Shown: positions 1 through 8,690, numbered from the stretch's first letter. The stretch: 64,000 nt of DNA from Nonomuraea muscovyensis (GCF_014207745.1 NZ_JACHJB010000001.1:1922001-1986000); one strand, 5' to 3'. Notes: a model not told the origin generated them from the sequence alone. Program-made: numbers and translations.

Positions 1-579
1 CTGGACCTGCTCGCGCACTCCGCCGGCGCCAACGTCGCGACGCTGTACGCGGCCCGGTACCCCACCCGCGTCGCCCGGCTCGCCCTGGTCACCCCGAGCA
101 CGCGGGCCGTCGGCCTCGACGCCACCGGAGCGGCCCGGCTGGACGTCGCCCGCCTCCGCGCGGAGGCGGGCGAACCGTGGTTCGCGACCGCCTTCGCGGC
201 CCTGGAGGAGATCGTGGCCGGCAACGCCACCGACGAGCGCTGGAAGGCCATCGACCCCCTCTTCTACGGCCGGTGGGACGCGGCGGCCCAGGCCCACCAG
301 GCCGCCCAGCAGGGCCGCCGGAACGACGAGGCGGCGGCGGTGTTCGGTGCCGAGGGCGCCTTCGACCCGGACGCGACCCGCGCGGCACTGGCCGCCCTCC
401 ACGCGCCGGTCCTGCTGCTGGCCGGAGAGGTGGACCCGAACTCGGTGCCGGTCGTCATGGCCGAGTTCGCCGCGCTGTTCCCGAACGCCGAACTCGTCGT
501 CCAGCCGGGAGCGGGCCACTTCCCGTGGCTCGACGACCCGGCCGCGTTCACGGCGGCGCTCGCGGCGTTCCTCGGCTGA
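1..579 (+). CDS. alpha/beta hydrolase, 3' part
   Basis: C-terminal 192 residues of an alpha/beta-hydrolase-fold enzyme. The frame is open from base 1, so the start lies outside the window. The nucleophile elbow reads AHSAGA with Ser at visible residue 7. A hydrophobic strand followed by GEVDPN (Asp as likely acid) comes about 135 residues later, and the terminal GAGHFPW supplies the catalytic His. Spacing and order match small esterases and lactone or epoxide hydrolases, but substrate cannot be told. The next gene converges on it with a terminator hairpin between them. Confidence 0.85.
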   Translation: MDLLAHSAGANVATLYAARYPTRVARLALVTPSTRAVGLDATGAARLDVARLRAEAGEPWFATAFAALEEIVAGNATDERWKAIDPLFYGRWDAAAQAHQAAQQGRRNDEAAAVFGAEGAFDPDATRAALAALHAPVLLLAGEVDPNSVPVVMAEFAALFPNAELVVQPGAGHFPWLDDPAAFTAALAAFLG

Positions 580-674
580 GGACCGGGCGGTCGGACGCGT
601 GGTCCTTCGTGCCGAGCCGCGCCCGCGCCCGGCGGACCGCGTCGCCGATCACCACAGGCCGGTCCGGTGACGGG

Positions 675-706
675 GACGCCCGCCCCGGTGTGCCGGGACG
701 GGCGTC
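675..706. terminator. bidirectional terminator hairpin
   Basis: A 14-bp stem with one mismatch (left arm GACGCCCGCCCCGG) and a TGTG loop lies between the convergent hydrolase and the secreted-protein gene. No T tract follows, which is usual for high-GC actinobacteria. Confidence 0.65.
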
Positions 707-725
707 GGCGAGGTCGGGAAGAGCG

Positions 726-2021
726 TCAGGAGGTGTGGACGTACACCTGGCCGAAGACCTCCGACAGGGCCTTCAGGTCCGTGGCGGCGTCGACCTCGGG
801 ATGGGCCGGGTCGTAGACGGTGGCCAGGCGGGGGCGGACCTCGTTCAGCTTCTTGAGCTGGTCCCACGTGGCGTTGGCCGCCCACTTCTCGCCGTACATC
901 CGGCTGACCTGCCCCTGGGCGTTCTGCCAGCGGCTCCACAGGGTGACGGTCTCGGCGGCGTCGTTCTGCAGCGGCGTGGCGACCCGCTCGGTGATGGCCT
1001 TGGTGGCCTGCTCGGCGGTGAGCTGGGGGGATCCGGCGGCGGTGAAGCCGGCGTCCTCGGCGGCGAGGTGGGCGTAGGCGTCCCAGGCGCGGGCCTTGAC
1101 CTGCGTCCACTGGTTGCGCTGCGCCGTGGCGGCGTCGATCTTCCAGGTGGCGTACGTGCCGGCCAGGTGGCCGCTGTCGAGGGCGAGCTGGTCGATGAGA
1201 CCCTTGGCGAGCCAGGCGCCGATGCGGTCGGGGTCGAGCAGCGGGTACTTCGCGCTCACCGCGGTCTTGCACGCCTCCTCGGCCCCGCAGCCGAACACCG
1301 GCACGACCGTGTGCGCCGCGAGCTTGCGGCCCGGGAGGAGCTTGCGCAGCTCGGTCGTCGCCTCGGTGACGAACTTGTCCATCTCGTCGGCGTTCTGGAA
1401 CGTCTGGCCGACGCCGATCTGCCGGGTGAACCTGACGCCCACGACGCCCTCCTGCGCGGCGACCGCGGCGATCTTCCTGGCCGCCTCGGGCAGCTTGCCG
1501 GCCTTCCAGTCGTCGGACAGCTCGGTGTCCACCCAGACGCGCATGCCGGCGGCGACGGCGGTCTTGACGGTCTGCCCGGCGGCCGTCTTCTCCGCCTCGG
1601 AGACCTGCGCCGCGGTGAGGCCGTGCGGGTCGACGTAGCACTCCTCGCCCGCCGCGCACTCCGGCGTGCCGCCGTCCTCGGCGCCCTCGACATCGGGCTC
1701 GCCGACGTCGTGCAGCTCGCCGTCACCGTCGCCGGGGCCGGGGGCGGCGGGGGTGCACTCGTTCCCGTCCTCGGCACAGTCGATGAGGATCGGCGGGATC
1801 GGGACGGCCGCCTCCAGGTTCTCGCCGTCGTTCTGCAGCCAGAAGTTGGCGATGGCCAGCGCCTCCTCGGGCGTGGCCAGCCAGCGGCAGCTCACGTACG
1901 ACGGGGTGCCGGCGGGCAGCTCGTCGTTGCAGCTCCGTGGATCGTCCTGGGCCGAGGCAGGGGCGGCGATGCCGAGCAGGGAGAGGGCCACGCCTAGGAC
2001 GAAGATCTTCCGCAGTCGCAT
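726..2021 (-). CDS. secreted Cys-rich protein of unknown function
   Basis: 431 residues; I do not recognise the family. The start at 2021 gives a clean Sec signal peptide: MRLRK, a hydrophobic core, then ASAQ as likely cleavage site near residue 25. An upstream in-frame start at 2057 would put 12 charged residues before it. The mature N-terminal third holds several Cys pairs (RSCN, VSCR, DCAEDGNEC, ECAAGEEC, GCGAEEAC) that suggest disulfides outside the cell. A Pro/Gly/Asp-rich linker lies near residues 90-125. The remaining 300 residues look helical and soluble, without a second membrane segment. Divergent from the downstream MFS gene. Confidence 0.8.
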   Translation of the reverse strand: MRLRKIFVLGVALSLLGIAAPASAQDDPRSCNDELPAGTPSYVSCRWLATPEEALAIANFWLQNDGENLEAAVPIPPILIDCAEDGNECTPAAPGPGDGDGELHDVGEPDVEGAEDGGTPECAAGEECYVDPHGLTAAQVSEAEKTAAGQTVKTAVAAGMRVWVDTELSDDWKAGKLPEAARKIAAVAAQEGVVGVRFTRQIGVGQTFQNADEMDKFVTEATTELRKLLPGRKLAAHTVVPVFGCGAEEACKTAVSAKYPLLDPDRIGAWLAKGLIDQLALDSGHLAGTYATWKIDAATAQRNQWTQVKARAWDAYAHLAAEDAGFTAAGSPQLTAEQATKAITERVATPLQNDAAETVTLWSRWQNAQGQVSRMYGEKWAANATWDQLKKLNEVRPRLATVYDPAHPEVDAATDLKALSEVFGQVYVHTS

Positions 2022-2082
2022 CGGGCGCCTAACTTCGAGGGGGTGATCGTCTGGCATTTAGCACGATATCGGGATGATCAAC

Positions 2083-2104
2083 GGCATTCAATGAGATCAA
2101 TGCC
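2083..2104. promoter_or_regulatory. inverted repeat in divergent promoter region
   Basis: GGCATT and AATGCC are perfect inverse arms separated by 10 nt, in the 200-nt gap between the divergent secreted-protein and MFS genes. It could be an operator for either. No dedicated regulator lies next to it, so the assignment is tentative. Confidence 0.3.
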
Positions 2105-2222
2105 TTTGGTAAGACTGTTCTGACCTGGAGTGGCCGTCCCAGTCACCGCCGGATATTCACGCGACAATCGCGCGCCCTGACCGGCAGAATGAGCCCGTTT
2201 GGGCTGGATAGGGGGCTGCCAG

Positions 2223-3479
2223 GTGCACGGTTTTCTTCGCGATCTCGGGCTGTTGCGGGACCGGCGGTTCACGCTGCTGCTGGCGGCGCGGACGATCTCG
2301 GTCCTCGGCACCGCGTTCGCACCGGTGGCGCTCGCGTTCGGCATCCTCGACCTGCCCGGCGCCGACGCCACCACGCTGTCGGTCGTGCTCACCGCCGAGG
2401 CGCTGCCGATGGTGCTGTTCATGCTGGTGGGCGGGGTGATCGCCGACCGGTTGCCACGGCACCGGGTGATGATGGTGAGCGAGCTGGTCAACGCGCTGGC
2501 GTTCGCCGCCCTGGGCGTGATGCTGCTCAGCGGCTGGACTCCGCTGCCGGTCATGGCCGCGGCCGCGGCCGTCAGCGGGCTGGCCACGGCGGTGATGTAT
2601 CCGGCGCTGACCGGGATCATCCCCGAGGTGGTGCCTGCCGACCGGCTGCAGACCGGCAACGCGCTGCTCGGCCTCGGAGCCAACACCTCACGGGTGCTCG
2701 GGGCGGTGCTGGGCGGAGCCACCGTGACGCTGGTGGGCGGCGGGTGGGCGCTGGCCGCCAGCGCCGTGCTGTTCGCGATCGGCGGGGTGCTGATCGCGGC
2801 GCTGCGGATGACGCGGGCGGAGCGTCCGGCCGGCGAACGCCACTCGGTGCTGGGAGACCTGCGCGACGGCTGGCGCGAGTTCTCCTCCCGGCAGTGGATC
2901 TGGGTGGTGGTCGCGCAGTTCTCCATCATGGTGATGGCCATCCAGGCCGGCCACGGGGTGCTCGGGCCGCTGATCGCGAAGGAGAGTCTGGGCGGGGCGC
3001 CGGCCTGGTCGGCGTTCCTGGCGGGTGAGGCGGTGGGCACGATCGCCGGGGTCGCCGTGTCGCTGCGCGTGCGGCCCAGACGCCCGATCCTCGTCGGGGT
3101 CCTGCTCTGCCTGCCGTCCGCGCTGCCGTATGTGCTGCTGGGCCTGGCGGCGCCGCTGTGGGCGATCGTGGCGGCGGCGTTCGTGCTGGGCGTCTGCTTC
3201 GACGTCTTCGGCGTGCTGTGGCAGACGACGATGCAGCGTGAGGTGCCGGCGGAGTCGCTGTCGCGGGTCAGCTCGTACGACGCGCTGGGGTCGCTGATGT
3301 TCGGGCCGATCGGCCTCATGCTGGCCGGGCCGGTGGCGCACTGGGCGGGCACCCGGACGGCGCTGCTCGCCTGCGGCGCCCTGGTGGTGCTGTCCACGCT
3401 GGCGGCGCTGCTGTCGCCGGGGGTGCGCAACCTGCGCGCCCCCGCGTCCACCGCCGCCGCCGAACCCGTGTCAGGCTGA
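2223..3479 (+). CDS. MFS exporter (MFS_3/EntS-like)
   Basis: Inner-membrane major facilitator protein of 418 residues with about 12 hydrophobic segments. The loop between helices 2 and 3 carries the MFS signature as GGVIADRLPRHRVM. The N-terminus (FLRDLGLLRDRRFTLLLAARTISVLG) is typical of the EntS/MFS_3 drug or siderophore exporter branch. GTG at 2223 is chosen because GGGGG ends 7 nt before it; the ATG at 2199 has no ribosome site. Its last bases overlap the convergent membrane-protein gene by 9 nt. Substrate unknown. Confidence 0.88.
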   Translation: MHGFLRDLGLLRDRRFTLLLAARTISVLGTAFAPVALAFGILDLPGADATTLSVVLTAEALPMVLFMLVGGVIADRLPRHRVMMVSELVNALAFAALGVMLLSGWTPLPVMAAAAAVSGLATAVMYPALTGIIPEVVPADRLQTGNALLGLGANTSRVLGAVLGGATVTLVGGGWALAASAVLFAIGGVLIAALRMTRAERPAGERHSVLGDLRDGWREFSSRQWIWVVVAQFSIMVMAIQAGHGVLGPLIAKESLGGAPAWSAFLAGEAVGTIAGVAVSLRVRPRRPILVGVLLCLPSALPYVLLGLAAPLWAIVAAAFVLGVCFDVFGVLWQTTMQREVPAESLSRVSSYDALGSLMFGPIGLMLAGPVAHWAGTRTALLACGALVVLSTLAALLSPGVRNLRAPASTAAAEPVSG

Positions 3480-3974
3480 CGCGCCCCGGACGGCCCGGCG
3501 CTCGCGGAAGTAGGCGTTGGCCCGCGGCTGGAACATCAGCGTCACGGCGCCGAGCACCGCCAGCAGGTGCAGCGACCGGCTGCCCATGAACACCCAGTCC
3601 ACGACCCCGGCCTCGGCCAGCGCCGCCCCGAGCGAGCCGCCGTCGAGCAGCCAACGGGCGGGCTCGACGACCAGCGACAGCGTGCCGAACACGCCCAGGG
3701 TCACGCCGAGGGTCCAGCGCGCCCAGTTCGCGCCCGCCCGCATCCGCAGCGCGAGGAGCACGGCCGCCGTGAAGACGGCCAGGCGGAACGCGATGCCGGG
3801 CAGCAGCTCGCCGAGGGCGGCGCCGTCCGCCAGCGCCCCGGCGACCATCAGCGTGGCCTCGAACGCGCCGGCAGCCACGGCGAACAGCCACAGCATCGCG
3901 GCGGTGCGCACGACGGGCGGCGGGTCGGCCGGGGCGGCGGTCGCGGGGGTGGACGAGGGGGCGTGCGTGATCAT
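3471..3974 (-). CDS. small integral membrane protein
   Basis: 167 residues with a Pro/Ala/Thr-rich cytoplasmic-type N-terminus of about 25 residues, then four hydrophobic helices (near residues 27-50, 60-78, 85-105 and 128-150) and a basic tail. A GGAG ribosome site precedes the ATG. No enzymatic motif is visible and I cannot name the family. It converges with and overlaps the MFS gene, so the two ends share DNA. Confidence 0.75.
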   Translation of the reverse strand: MITHAPSSTPATAAPADPPPVVRTAAMLWLFAVAAGAFEATLMVAGALADGAALGELLPGIAFRLAVFTAAVLLALRMRAGANWARWTLGVTLGVFGTLSLVVEPARWLLDGGSLGAALAEAGVVDWVFMGSRSLHLLAVLGAVTLMFQPRANAYFRERRAVRGASA

Positions 3975-4073
3975 GGCGGGCTCCAGGAGAGTCGGTCGGC
4001 TATGGCAGAAGTCTGCGCCGCCCGGCCCGCCGGATCATGCCCGTCGCCCCCCGAATCCGCGGTATGGCAGGCC

Positions 4074-5201
4074 CTACCGGACCTCTCCGCTCGTCCGCAG
4101 CCCGCGCGAGGGCAGCCGCTCGTGCAGTCCGAAGCGCGCCTCCGGCTCGTGGTCGCCGCCCAGGACGCCCGCCACGTACGCGGCCAGCGCGGGGGCGTGC
4201 TTGAAGCCGTGCCCGGAGTCGCCGCCGAGCAGCCACACCCCCGGGGACGCCTCAGCGATGATCCATTCGGCGTCTGGGGTGAGGGCGTACTGGCAGACCT
4301 GGCTGAACAGCACCGGCGCGGTCGCCAGCGACGGGAACCTGCGCCGCAGGTAGCCCCTGATCCGCTCCACGCTCCCGGCGTCCACGACCCGCTCGCCGTG
4401 CTCCGGCTCGTACGGCCCGCCCTCGGCGTCGGAGGTGGCCTTCGCGCCGACCCCGTCCACGTCGCCGTGCCCGTAGGCGGAGGCCCCGTAGTCGACCCAG
4501 GCGGGCATGCCCGGCGTGGTCCAGGCCGGGGGGACCGCGAAGTGCAGCGTGTCCTGCTTGGTCACGGTCAGCGGCAGGTCGAACAGCTCGGGCAGCCACG
4601 CGCCACACGCCCACACCACCCGGTCGGCCCGCAGCACCTCGCCGCCGAGGTCCACGGCGCACCCGTAGGGCGTGTCGGCCCCCGGCACCGGCACGGCGCG
4701 GGCCCGCATCAGCCGGACCCCGGCCGCCGCCGCGAGCCGGGCGGTCACCTGGGTGGCCCGCCGGGCGCGGATCACTCCCGCGTGCGGCTCCCAGAGCAGG
4801 AAGCTGAGGTCGTCGCCCCGGAACTCGGGGAAGAACCGGGCGCCGTCGGCCGGGTCCAGCACCTCGCACGGGATGTCCAGATTTTTCAGGACCCGGGCAC
4901 TGGTGCTCTCCCAGCCGTCCGGCGTTCCGGCGAACCACATCATGCCCGCCTCGTGATACAGCTCCTCGCCGGCCCGCTCGCCCAGCCGCCGCCAGCCCTC
5001 GCGCGCCTGCCACGCCATCCGGGCGTACCAGTCGTCGCCGCCGTGCGAGCAGCGCAGCAGCCGGGTCTCCCCCGCGCTCGCCTGCCGCACGTGTCCGGGC
5101 TGGTGCTGCTCGACCAGCGTGACCTTCCAGCCGGTTTCGGCCAGCCGCAACGCCAGCGACGAGCCCCAAATACCCGCTCCGACCACTATGACCGATTTCA
5201 T
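4074..5201 (-). CDS. FAD-dependent amine oxidase, sarcosine-oxidase type
   Basis: 375-residue flavoenzyme of the DAO/GlpO fold, most like monomeric sarcosine oxidase or N-methyltryptophan oxidase. ATG at 5201 begins MKSVIVVGAGIWGSSLALRL, the ADP-binding GxGxxGxxxA loop. It is followed by the acidic strand end (LVEQ) and, near the C-terminus, LLGGDSGHGFKHAP, where sarcosine oxidases carry the FAD-contacting motif. Family members oxidise secondary amines to an aldehyde plus hydrogen peroxide. In the commonly seen covalent-FAD motif a Cys precedes the final helix; here the position reads GFKHAP without Cys, so flavin linkage may differ. Lies 39 nt after the Ig-like exported-protein gene on the same strand. 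Confidence 0.85.
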   Translation of the reverse strand: MKSVIVVGAGIWGSSLALRLAETGWKVTLVEQHQPGHVRQASAGETRLLRCSHGGDDWYARMAWQAREGWRRLGERAGEELYHEAGMMWFAGTPDGWESTSARVLKNLDIPCEVLDPADGARFFPEFRGDDLSFLLWEPHAGVIRARRATQVTARLAAAAGVRLMRARAVPVPGADTPYGCAVDLGGEVLRADRVVWACGAWLPELFDLPLTVTKQDTLHFAVPPAWTTPGMPAWVDYGASAYGHGDVDGVGAKATSDAEGGPYEPEHGERVVDAGSVERIRGYLRRRFPSLATAPVLFSQVCQYALTPDAEWIIAEASPGVWLLGGDSGHGFKHAPALAAYVAGVLGGDHEPEARFGLHERLPSRGLRTSGEVR

Positions 5202-5240
5202 GGGACCACCGTGGCCGTAACGCCCGCCCCGCCGCAAGAG

Positions 5241-5951
5241 TCAGGCGATGAACAGCGTCACGACCACGCCCGAGCAGTTGCCCGCCACGCAGATGCGCAC
5301 CGGCACCCGGGACACGCCCGCGGCGGTGGGAATGCCGCCGACCTGGCCGTCGGGGCCGATGGAGACGCCGCGGGGCAGCGTGCGGGCGTTCGTCACGGTG
5401 AACGTGGGCGGCACGCCGGACGGGCCGCCCTCGACGCCGATGTGGCCGTCGAGCCGCATCCCCACCCGGCCGGGGAAGGTGAGCTGGCGGGGCCGCCAGC
5501 TCACGTAGTCGTAGACCAGCAGGGTGACGGGCTGCTCGACGCACTTGGCGCCGTCGCACAGCCGGACCGGCTCGGTGAAGGAGCCGGGAATGCGCGGTTT
5601 GCCGCGCAGGTTGCCCTGCGCGTCGAGCTCGACGCCGGGCGCCAGGCGGGTGGGCTTGATGACGACGTCGTCCTCGTACGGCAGGAGCCGGTCCTTCACC
5701 TCGATGCCCACGGTGACGTAGAAGGTGTCGACCACCACGTGCGCGGGCGGCGGCTCCGGATCGGCGGGCATGCGCATGGCCGCGGCCCGCACCGGCTCCC
5801 GCGGGCGCGTCTCGCCGGCCACGCGCATGCCCGCCTCGCCCGCCACGTGGACGCCCGCCTCGCGGGCCTGCCCGGAGATGTGCTCGCGGACAGGGGACAG
5901 CACGGGAATCATGGTGCACACGACCAGCGCGGCGATCAGGAGTGTCGGCAT
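5241..5951 (-). CDS. exported protein with two Ig-like domains
   Basis: 236 residues. The ATG at 5951 is preferred: GAGGGG stands 5 nt before it and it opens with a signal or anchor helix (MPTLLIAALVVCTMIPVL). After a helical linker with Gly/Val/Ala repeats there are two similar beta-rich modules. One holds GVELDAQGNLRGKP and LCDGAKC, the other GVSIGPDGQVGGIP and ICVAGNC. The x-G-x-I-x-GxP pattern resembles the putative-Ig (He_PIG-like) fold used in bacterial surface proteins, and each module ends with a Cys pair. Function is probably binding or structural at the cell surface. A longer in-frame start at 5993 lacks a ribosome site. Confidence 0.7.
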   Translation of the reverse strand: MPTLLIAALVVCTMIPVLSPVREHISGQAREAGVHVAGEAGMRVAGETRPREPVRAAAMRMPADPEPPPAHVVVDTFYVTVGIEVKDRLLPYEDDVVIKPTRLAPGVELDAQGNLRGKPRIPGSFTEPVRLCDGAKCVEQPVTLLVYDYVSWRPRQLTFPGRVGMRLDGHIGVEGGPSGVPPTFTVTNARTLPRGVSIGPDGQVGGIPTAAGVSRVPVRICVAGNCSGVVVTLFIA

Positions 5952-6022
5952 CCATACCCCTCGGTCGACCTCCCAGCTACCTACCCGCATCACCGCGGAG
6001 GGTCACCTCCGGCTCACCCATA

Positions 6023-6034
6023 GATAATCGGTGC
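6023..6034 (+). promoter_or_regulatory. leaderless -10 box of the IclR gene
   Basis: GATAAT at 6023-6028 lies 6 nt before the ATG at 6035, the spacing of leaderless actinobacterial promoters. The nine bases GATAATCGG also match the core of the palindrome before hmgA, so the same protein could bind both. The match may equally be only a shared -10 box. Confidence 0.45.
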
Positions 6035-6664
6035 ATGGCCGCCGAATCCGCCCAGACGCTGGAGCGCGGGCTCCGCCTGCTGAGACTGCTCGCCGACGGC
6101 AAGGGCGGGCGCACCCCGACCGAGCTGAGCAGCGAGCTGTCGCTGAGCCGGCCCGTGATCTACCGGTTGCTCACCACGCTGACGAGCGAGGGGTTCGCCC
6201 GGCGTGACGCCGAGGGGCGGGTGCATCTCGGGTTCGGGGTGCTGGTGCTGGCGCAGGCCGTACAACCGCTGCTGCGGGCGGCGGCGCTGCCCGCGCTGCG
6301 GCGGCTGGCCGAGCAGGTGGGCGCGACCGCGCACCTGACCGTGGCGGAGGGCGACGACGGGCTGGCCGTGGCGGTGGTCGAGCCGTCCTGGACGCATCTG
6401 CACGTCGCCTACCGGGAGGGCGCACGCCATCCCCTGGCCAAAGGCGCGGCGGGGCGGGCGATCCTGGCGCTGCGCGAGGGGCGGACGGACTATCTCGTCA
6501 CAGAGGGGCAGTTGCAGGAGGGAGCCCGGGGCATCGCCGCTCCGGTGACCGGGCTGCCGTGGCTGGAGGCGTCGGTGGGGGTGGTGACGTTCGGACCGCT
6601 GGACGAGGCGGCGGGACCGCGTGTGGTGGAGGCGGCGGCGGAGCTGGCCGCCGCCCTGGGTTGA
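6035..6664 (+). CDS. IclR-family transcriptional regulator
   Basis: 209-residue regulator. An N-terminal winged helix (residues 3-60; TPTELSSELSLSRPVIYRLL is the recognition helix region) is joined to an effector-binding domain. REGARHPLAKGAAGRAIL is the usual IclR linker motif near the ligand pocket. At 209 residues it is shorter than the typical 250, the C-terminal end being compact. It lies 80 nt before hmgA on the same strand, and homogentisate clusters are often controlled by IclR proteins. The likely role is therefore to sense homogentisate or a related aromatic acid and repress the hmgA operon; this is inference from context. Confidence 0.88.
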   Translation: MAAESAQTLERGLRLLRLLADGKGGRTPTELSSELSLSRPVIYRLLTTLTSEGFARRDAEGRVHLGFGVLVLAQAVQPLLRAAALPALRRLAEQVGATAHLTVAEGDDGLAVAVVEPSWTHLHVAYREGARHPLAKGAAGRAILALREGRTDYLVTEGQLQEGARGIAAPVTGLPWLEASVGVVTFGPLDEAAGPRVVEAAAELAAALG

Positions 6665-6712
6665 CAGGGAATCCCCCGTATACGACGGTATTCACAGATA
6701 AAGGACATAAGC

Positions 6713-6727
6713 GTCCGATAATCGGAC
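6713..6727. promoter_or_regulatory. palindromic operator over the hmgA -10 box
   Basis: GTCCGAT-A-ATCGGAC is a perfect 7-1-7 inverted repeat. Its centre contains GATAAT (6717-6722), a good -10 hexamer placed about 22 nt before the start of hmgA. A repressor bound here would block the promoter. The adjacent IclR protein is the obvious candidate ligand. Confidence 0.6.
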
Positions 6728-6744
6728 ACTGCTGGGGAGGCCGG

Positions 6745-7914
6745 ATGCCGTACTACCGCGTCGTGGGCGAGGTGCCCCGCAAGCGCCACGTCCAGTTCAG
6801 GCGGCCCGACGGCGGACTGTACGCCGAGGAGCTGATGGGCGAGGAGGGCTTCTCGTCCGACTCGTCCCTGCTGTACCACCGACACCTCCCGACCGCGATC
6901 GTCAAGGCCGAGGCGGTCACCCCGGCCGCCGAGACACGCCTGGAACCCAACGTGCCGCTCTCCCCGCGGCACTTCCGCACCCAGGACCTGCACAGCGCCG
7001 GCGACCTGGTGAACGGCCGGATGCCGCTGGCCGGCAACGGCGACGTCCGGTTGTCGTACGCCACCAGCGACCGGCCCAGCGAGCTCTACCGCAACTCGAT
7101 GGGCGACGAGTGCGTGTACGTCCAGAGCGGGCGGGCCAGGTTCGAGTCCACGTACGGGGTGATCGAGGCCGGCCCCGGCGACTACGTCGTCATCCCCACC
7201 GGCACCATCCACCGCTGGGTGCCCGACGGGCCGGTCAACGTGCTGACCATCGAGGCCGCCGGGCACATCAGGCCGCCCAAGCGCTACCTGTCGCAGTACG
7301 GCCAGTTCCTGGAGCACGCCCCCTACTGCGAGCGCGACCTGCGCGCCCCCGCCGAGCCGTTCACCGTCGAGGGCGAGGAGGTGCCGGTGCTGGTGCGCAC
7401 CCGGGGCGGGCTGACCAGGCTCGTCTACCGCAACCACCCGTTCGACGTGGTCGGCTGGGACGGCTGCCTGTATCCGTACGCCTTCAACATCGAGGACTTC
7501 GAGCCGATCGTGAAGAAGACGCACGCGCCGCCGCCCGTCCACCAGACGTTCGAGGGGCCCGGGTTCGTCGTCTGCTCGTTCTGCCCGCGCCCGCTGGACT
7601 TCCACCCCGACTCGGTCCCGATCCCCTACAACCACCACAACGTCGACTCCGACGAGTTCATGTTCTACGTGGGCGGCGACTACACCGCGCGCAAGGGCTC
7701 CGGTATCGACGTCGGCTCGGTCTCGCTGCACCCGGCCGGGTTCACCCACGGGCCGCAGCCCGGCGCGGTCGAGGCGGTCATCGACGCGGTCGGCCGCGGC
7801 GTCACCACCACCAGCGAGATGGCCGTGATGGTCGACACCTTCCGCCCGCTCGACCTCGGGCCGGCCGCACTGGCCTGCGAGGACTCCGGCTACGCCTGGA
7901 CCTGGTCACGATGA
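6745..7914 (+). CDS. hmgA: homogentisate 1,2-dioxygenase
   Basis: 389-residue non-haem Fe(II) enzyme that opens the ring of homogentisate to maleylacetoacetate in tyrosine and phenylalanine breakdown. The cupin core carries the metal ligands in the order expected for the family: YNHHN (His297/298), DEFMF (Glu304) and THGPQ (His335), within SLHPAGFTHGP. The N-terminal half has the second cupin (GDECVYVQSG, DYVVIPTGTIHRW). Length is slightly shorter than the approximately 430 of proteobacterial enzymes. GGGGAGG sits 4 nt before ATG. The stop overlaps the next start (ATGA), so hmgA, the unknown gene and fahA are translationally coupled. Confidence 0.96.
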   Translation: MPYYRVVGEVPRKRHVQFRRPDGGLYAEELMGEEGFSSDSSLLYHRHLPTAIVKAEAVTPAAETRLEPNVPLSPRHFRTQDLHSAGDLVNGRMPLAGNGDVRLSYATSDRPSELYRNSMGDECVYVQSGRARFESTYGVIEAGPGDYVVIPTGTIHRWVPDGPVNVLTIEAAGHIRPPKRYLSQYGQFLEHAPYCERDLRAPAEPFTVEGEEVPVLVRTRGGLTRLVYRNHPFDVVGWDGCLYPYAFNIEDFEPIVKKTHAPPPVHQTFEGPGFVVCSFCPRPLDFHPDSVPIPYNHHNVDSDEFMFYVGGDYTARKGSGIDVGSVSLHPAGFTHGPQPGAVEAVIDAVGRGVTTTSEMAVMVDTFRPLDLGPAALACEDSGYAWTWSR

Positions 7915-8690
7915 GCCCGATCCTTTTCACCGCCCTGGTGGACGACGCGGGCCTGTTCCCGCCGACGTCCCTGCACATGGACGAGGCGCTGGCCAGGCAC
8001 CGGCGCGACGAGGAGCGCGGGAGCGCGGTGCTGGCCCAGCGCTTCCTGTGCCCCGCCAGCCGCCTCGACGGGCTGCGCCGCGAGGACTACGTGCCCCGGC
8101 GCATCGGCCTCATCGTGGACACGCCCGAGGTGCCGCCCTTCGACGACCTGCCGGTGGACCTGGTCGAGATCCGGCCGGCGGACGACACGCCCGTCGCGGT
8201 CGTCGCCAGGCGCGTGGCCGCGCGGCTGCCCCACGGGGTCCGCCTGTTCGTGGAGGTGCCGGCGCGTGCGGTCTCCGGCGACGTGCCGGAGGGCGTCGGG
8301 CTCAAGGTGCGCTGCGGCGGCCTGACCGGCGACGCGTTCCCGCCGGTCGAGCACCTGGCGGCGTTCATCCGGTCGTGCGCCGACCGGGAGCTGCCGTTCA
8401 AGGCCACCGCCGGGCTGCACCACGCCGTACGCCACTTCGACCCGTCGCTGGGCGTCGACCGGCACGGGTTCCTCAACCTCGTGCTGGCCGTCTGCGAGGC
8501 CGTGGAGCAGCGCGACCCGGCGCCCGTGCTGCGCACCACCGACGCCGACCGCCTGGTGCGGCACGCGCGCTCCGTGCCCGCCGACACCGCCAAGCACGCC
8601 CGCGAGCTGCTGGTGAGCTACGGCTCGTGCAGCACCGCCACGCCGCTGGCCGACCTGAAGCAGCTCGGACTCATCGAGGAGGACGCGTGA
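7911..8690 (+). CDS. uncharacterised protein between hmgA and fahA
   Basis: 259 residues, joined by 4-nt overlaps to hmgA in front and fahA behind. I recognise no named family. Visible landmarks are an N-terminal FTALVDDAGLFPP, a central GVGLKVRCGG (near 129-137), PFKATAGLHHAVRH (near 162-175) and HGFLNLVLA (near 184). Alternating short hydrophobic strands and helices suggest a TIM-barrel-like soluble fold, with Lys, Arg and the His pair as possible active-site residues. No signal peptide or membrane segment. Between HmgA and FahA the pathway needs maleylacetoacetate isomerised to fumarylacetoacetate, and no glutathione-transferase-like isomerase is encoded nearby. A role in that step is an attractive guess, not a demonstrated one. 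Confidence 0.85.
   Translation: MSPILFTALVDDAGLFPPTSLHMDEALARHRRDEERGSAVLAQRFLCPASRLDGLRREDYVPRRIGLIVDTPEVPPFDDLPVDLVEIRPADDTPVAVVARRVAARLPHGVRLFVEVPARAVSGDVPEGVGLKVRCGGLTGDAFPPVEHLAAFIRSCADRELPFKATAGLHHAVRHFDPSLGVDRHGFLNLVLAVCEAVEQRDPAPVLRTTDADRLVRHARSVPADTAKHARELLVSYGSCSTATPLADLKQLGLIEEDA

Noticed and set aside
177..1997. 606-codon plus-strand open frame
   Set aside because: It overlaps the hydrolase end in another frame and the whole secreted-protein gene on the opposite strand; no signal or family features.
3567..6023. 818-codon plus-strand open frame
   Set aside because: It crosses three real minus-strand genes; composition is shadow-like.
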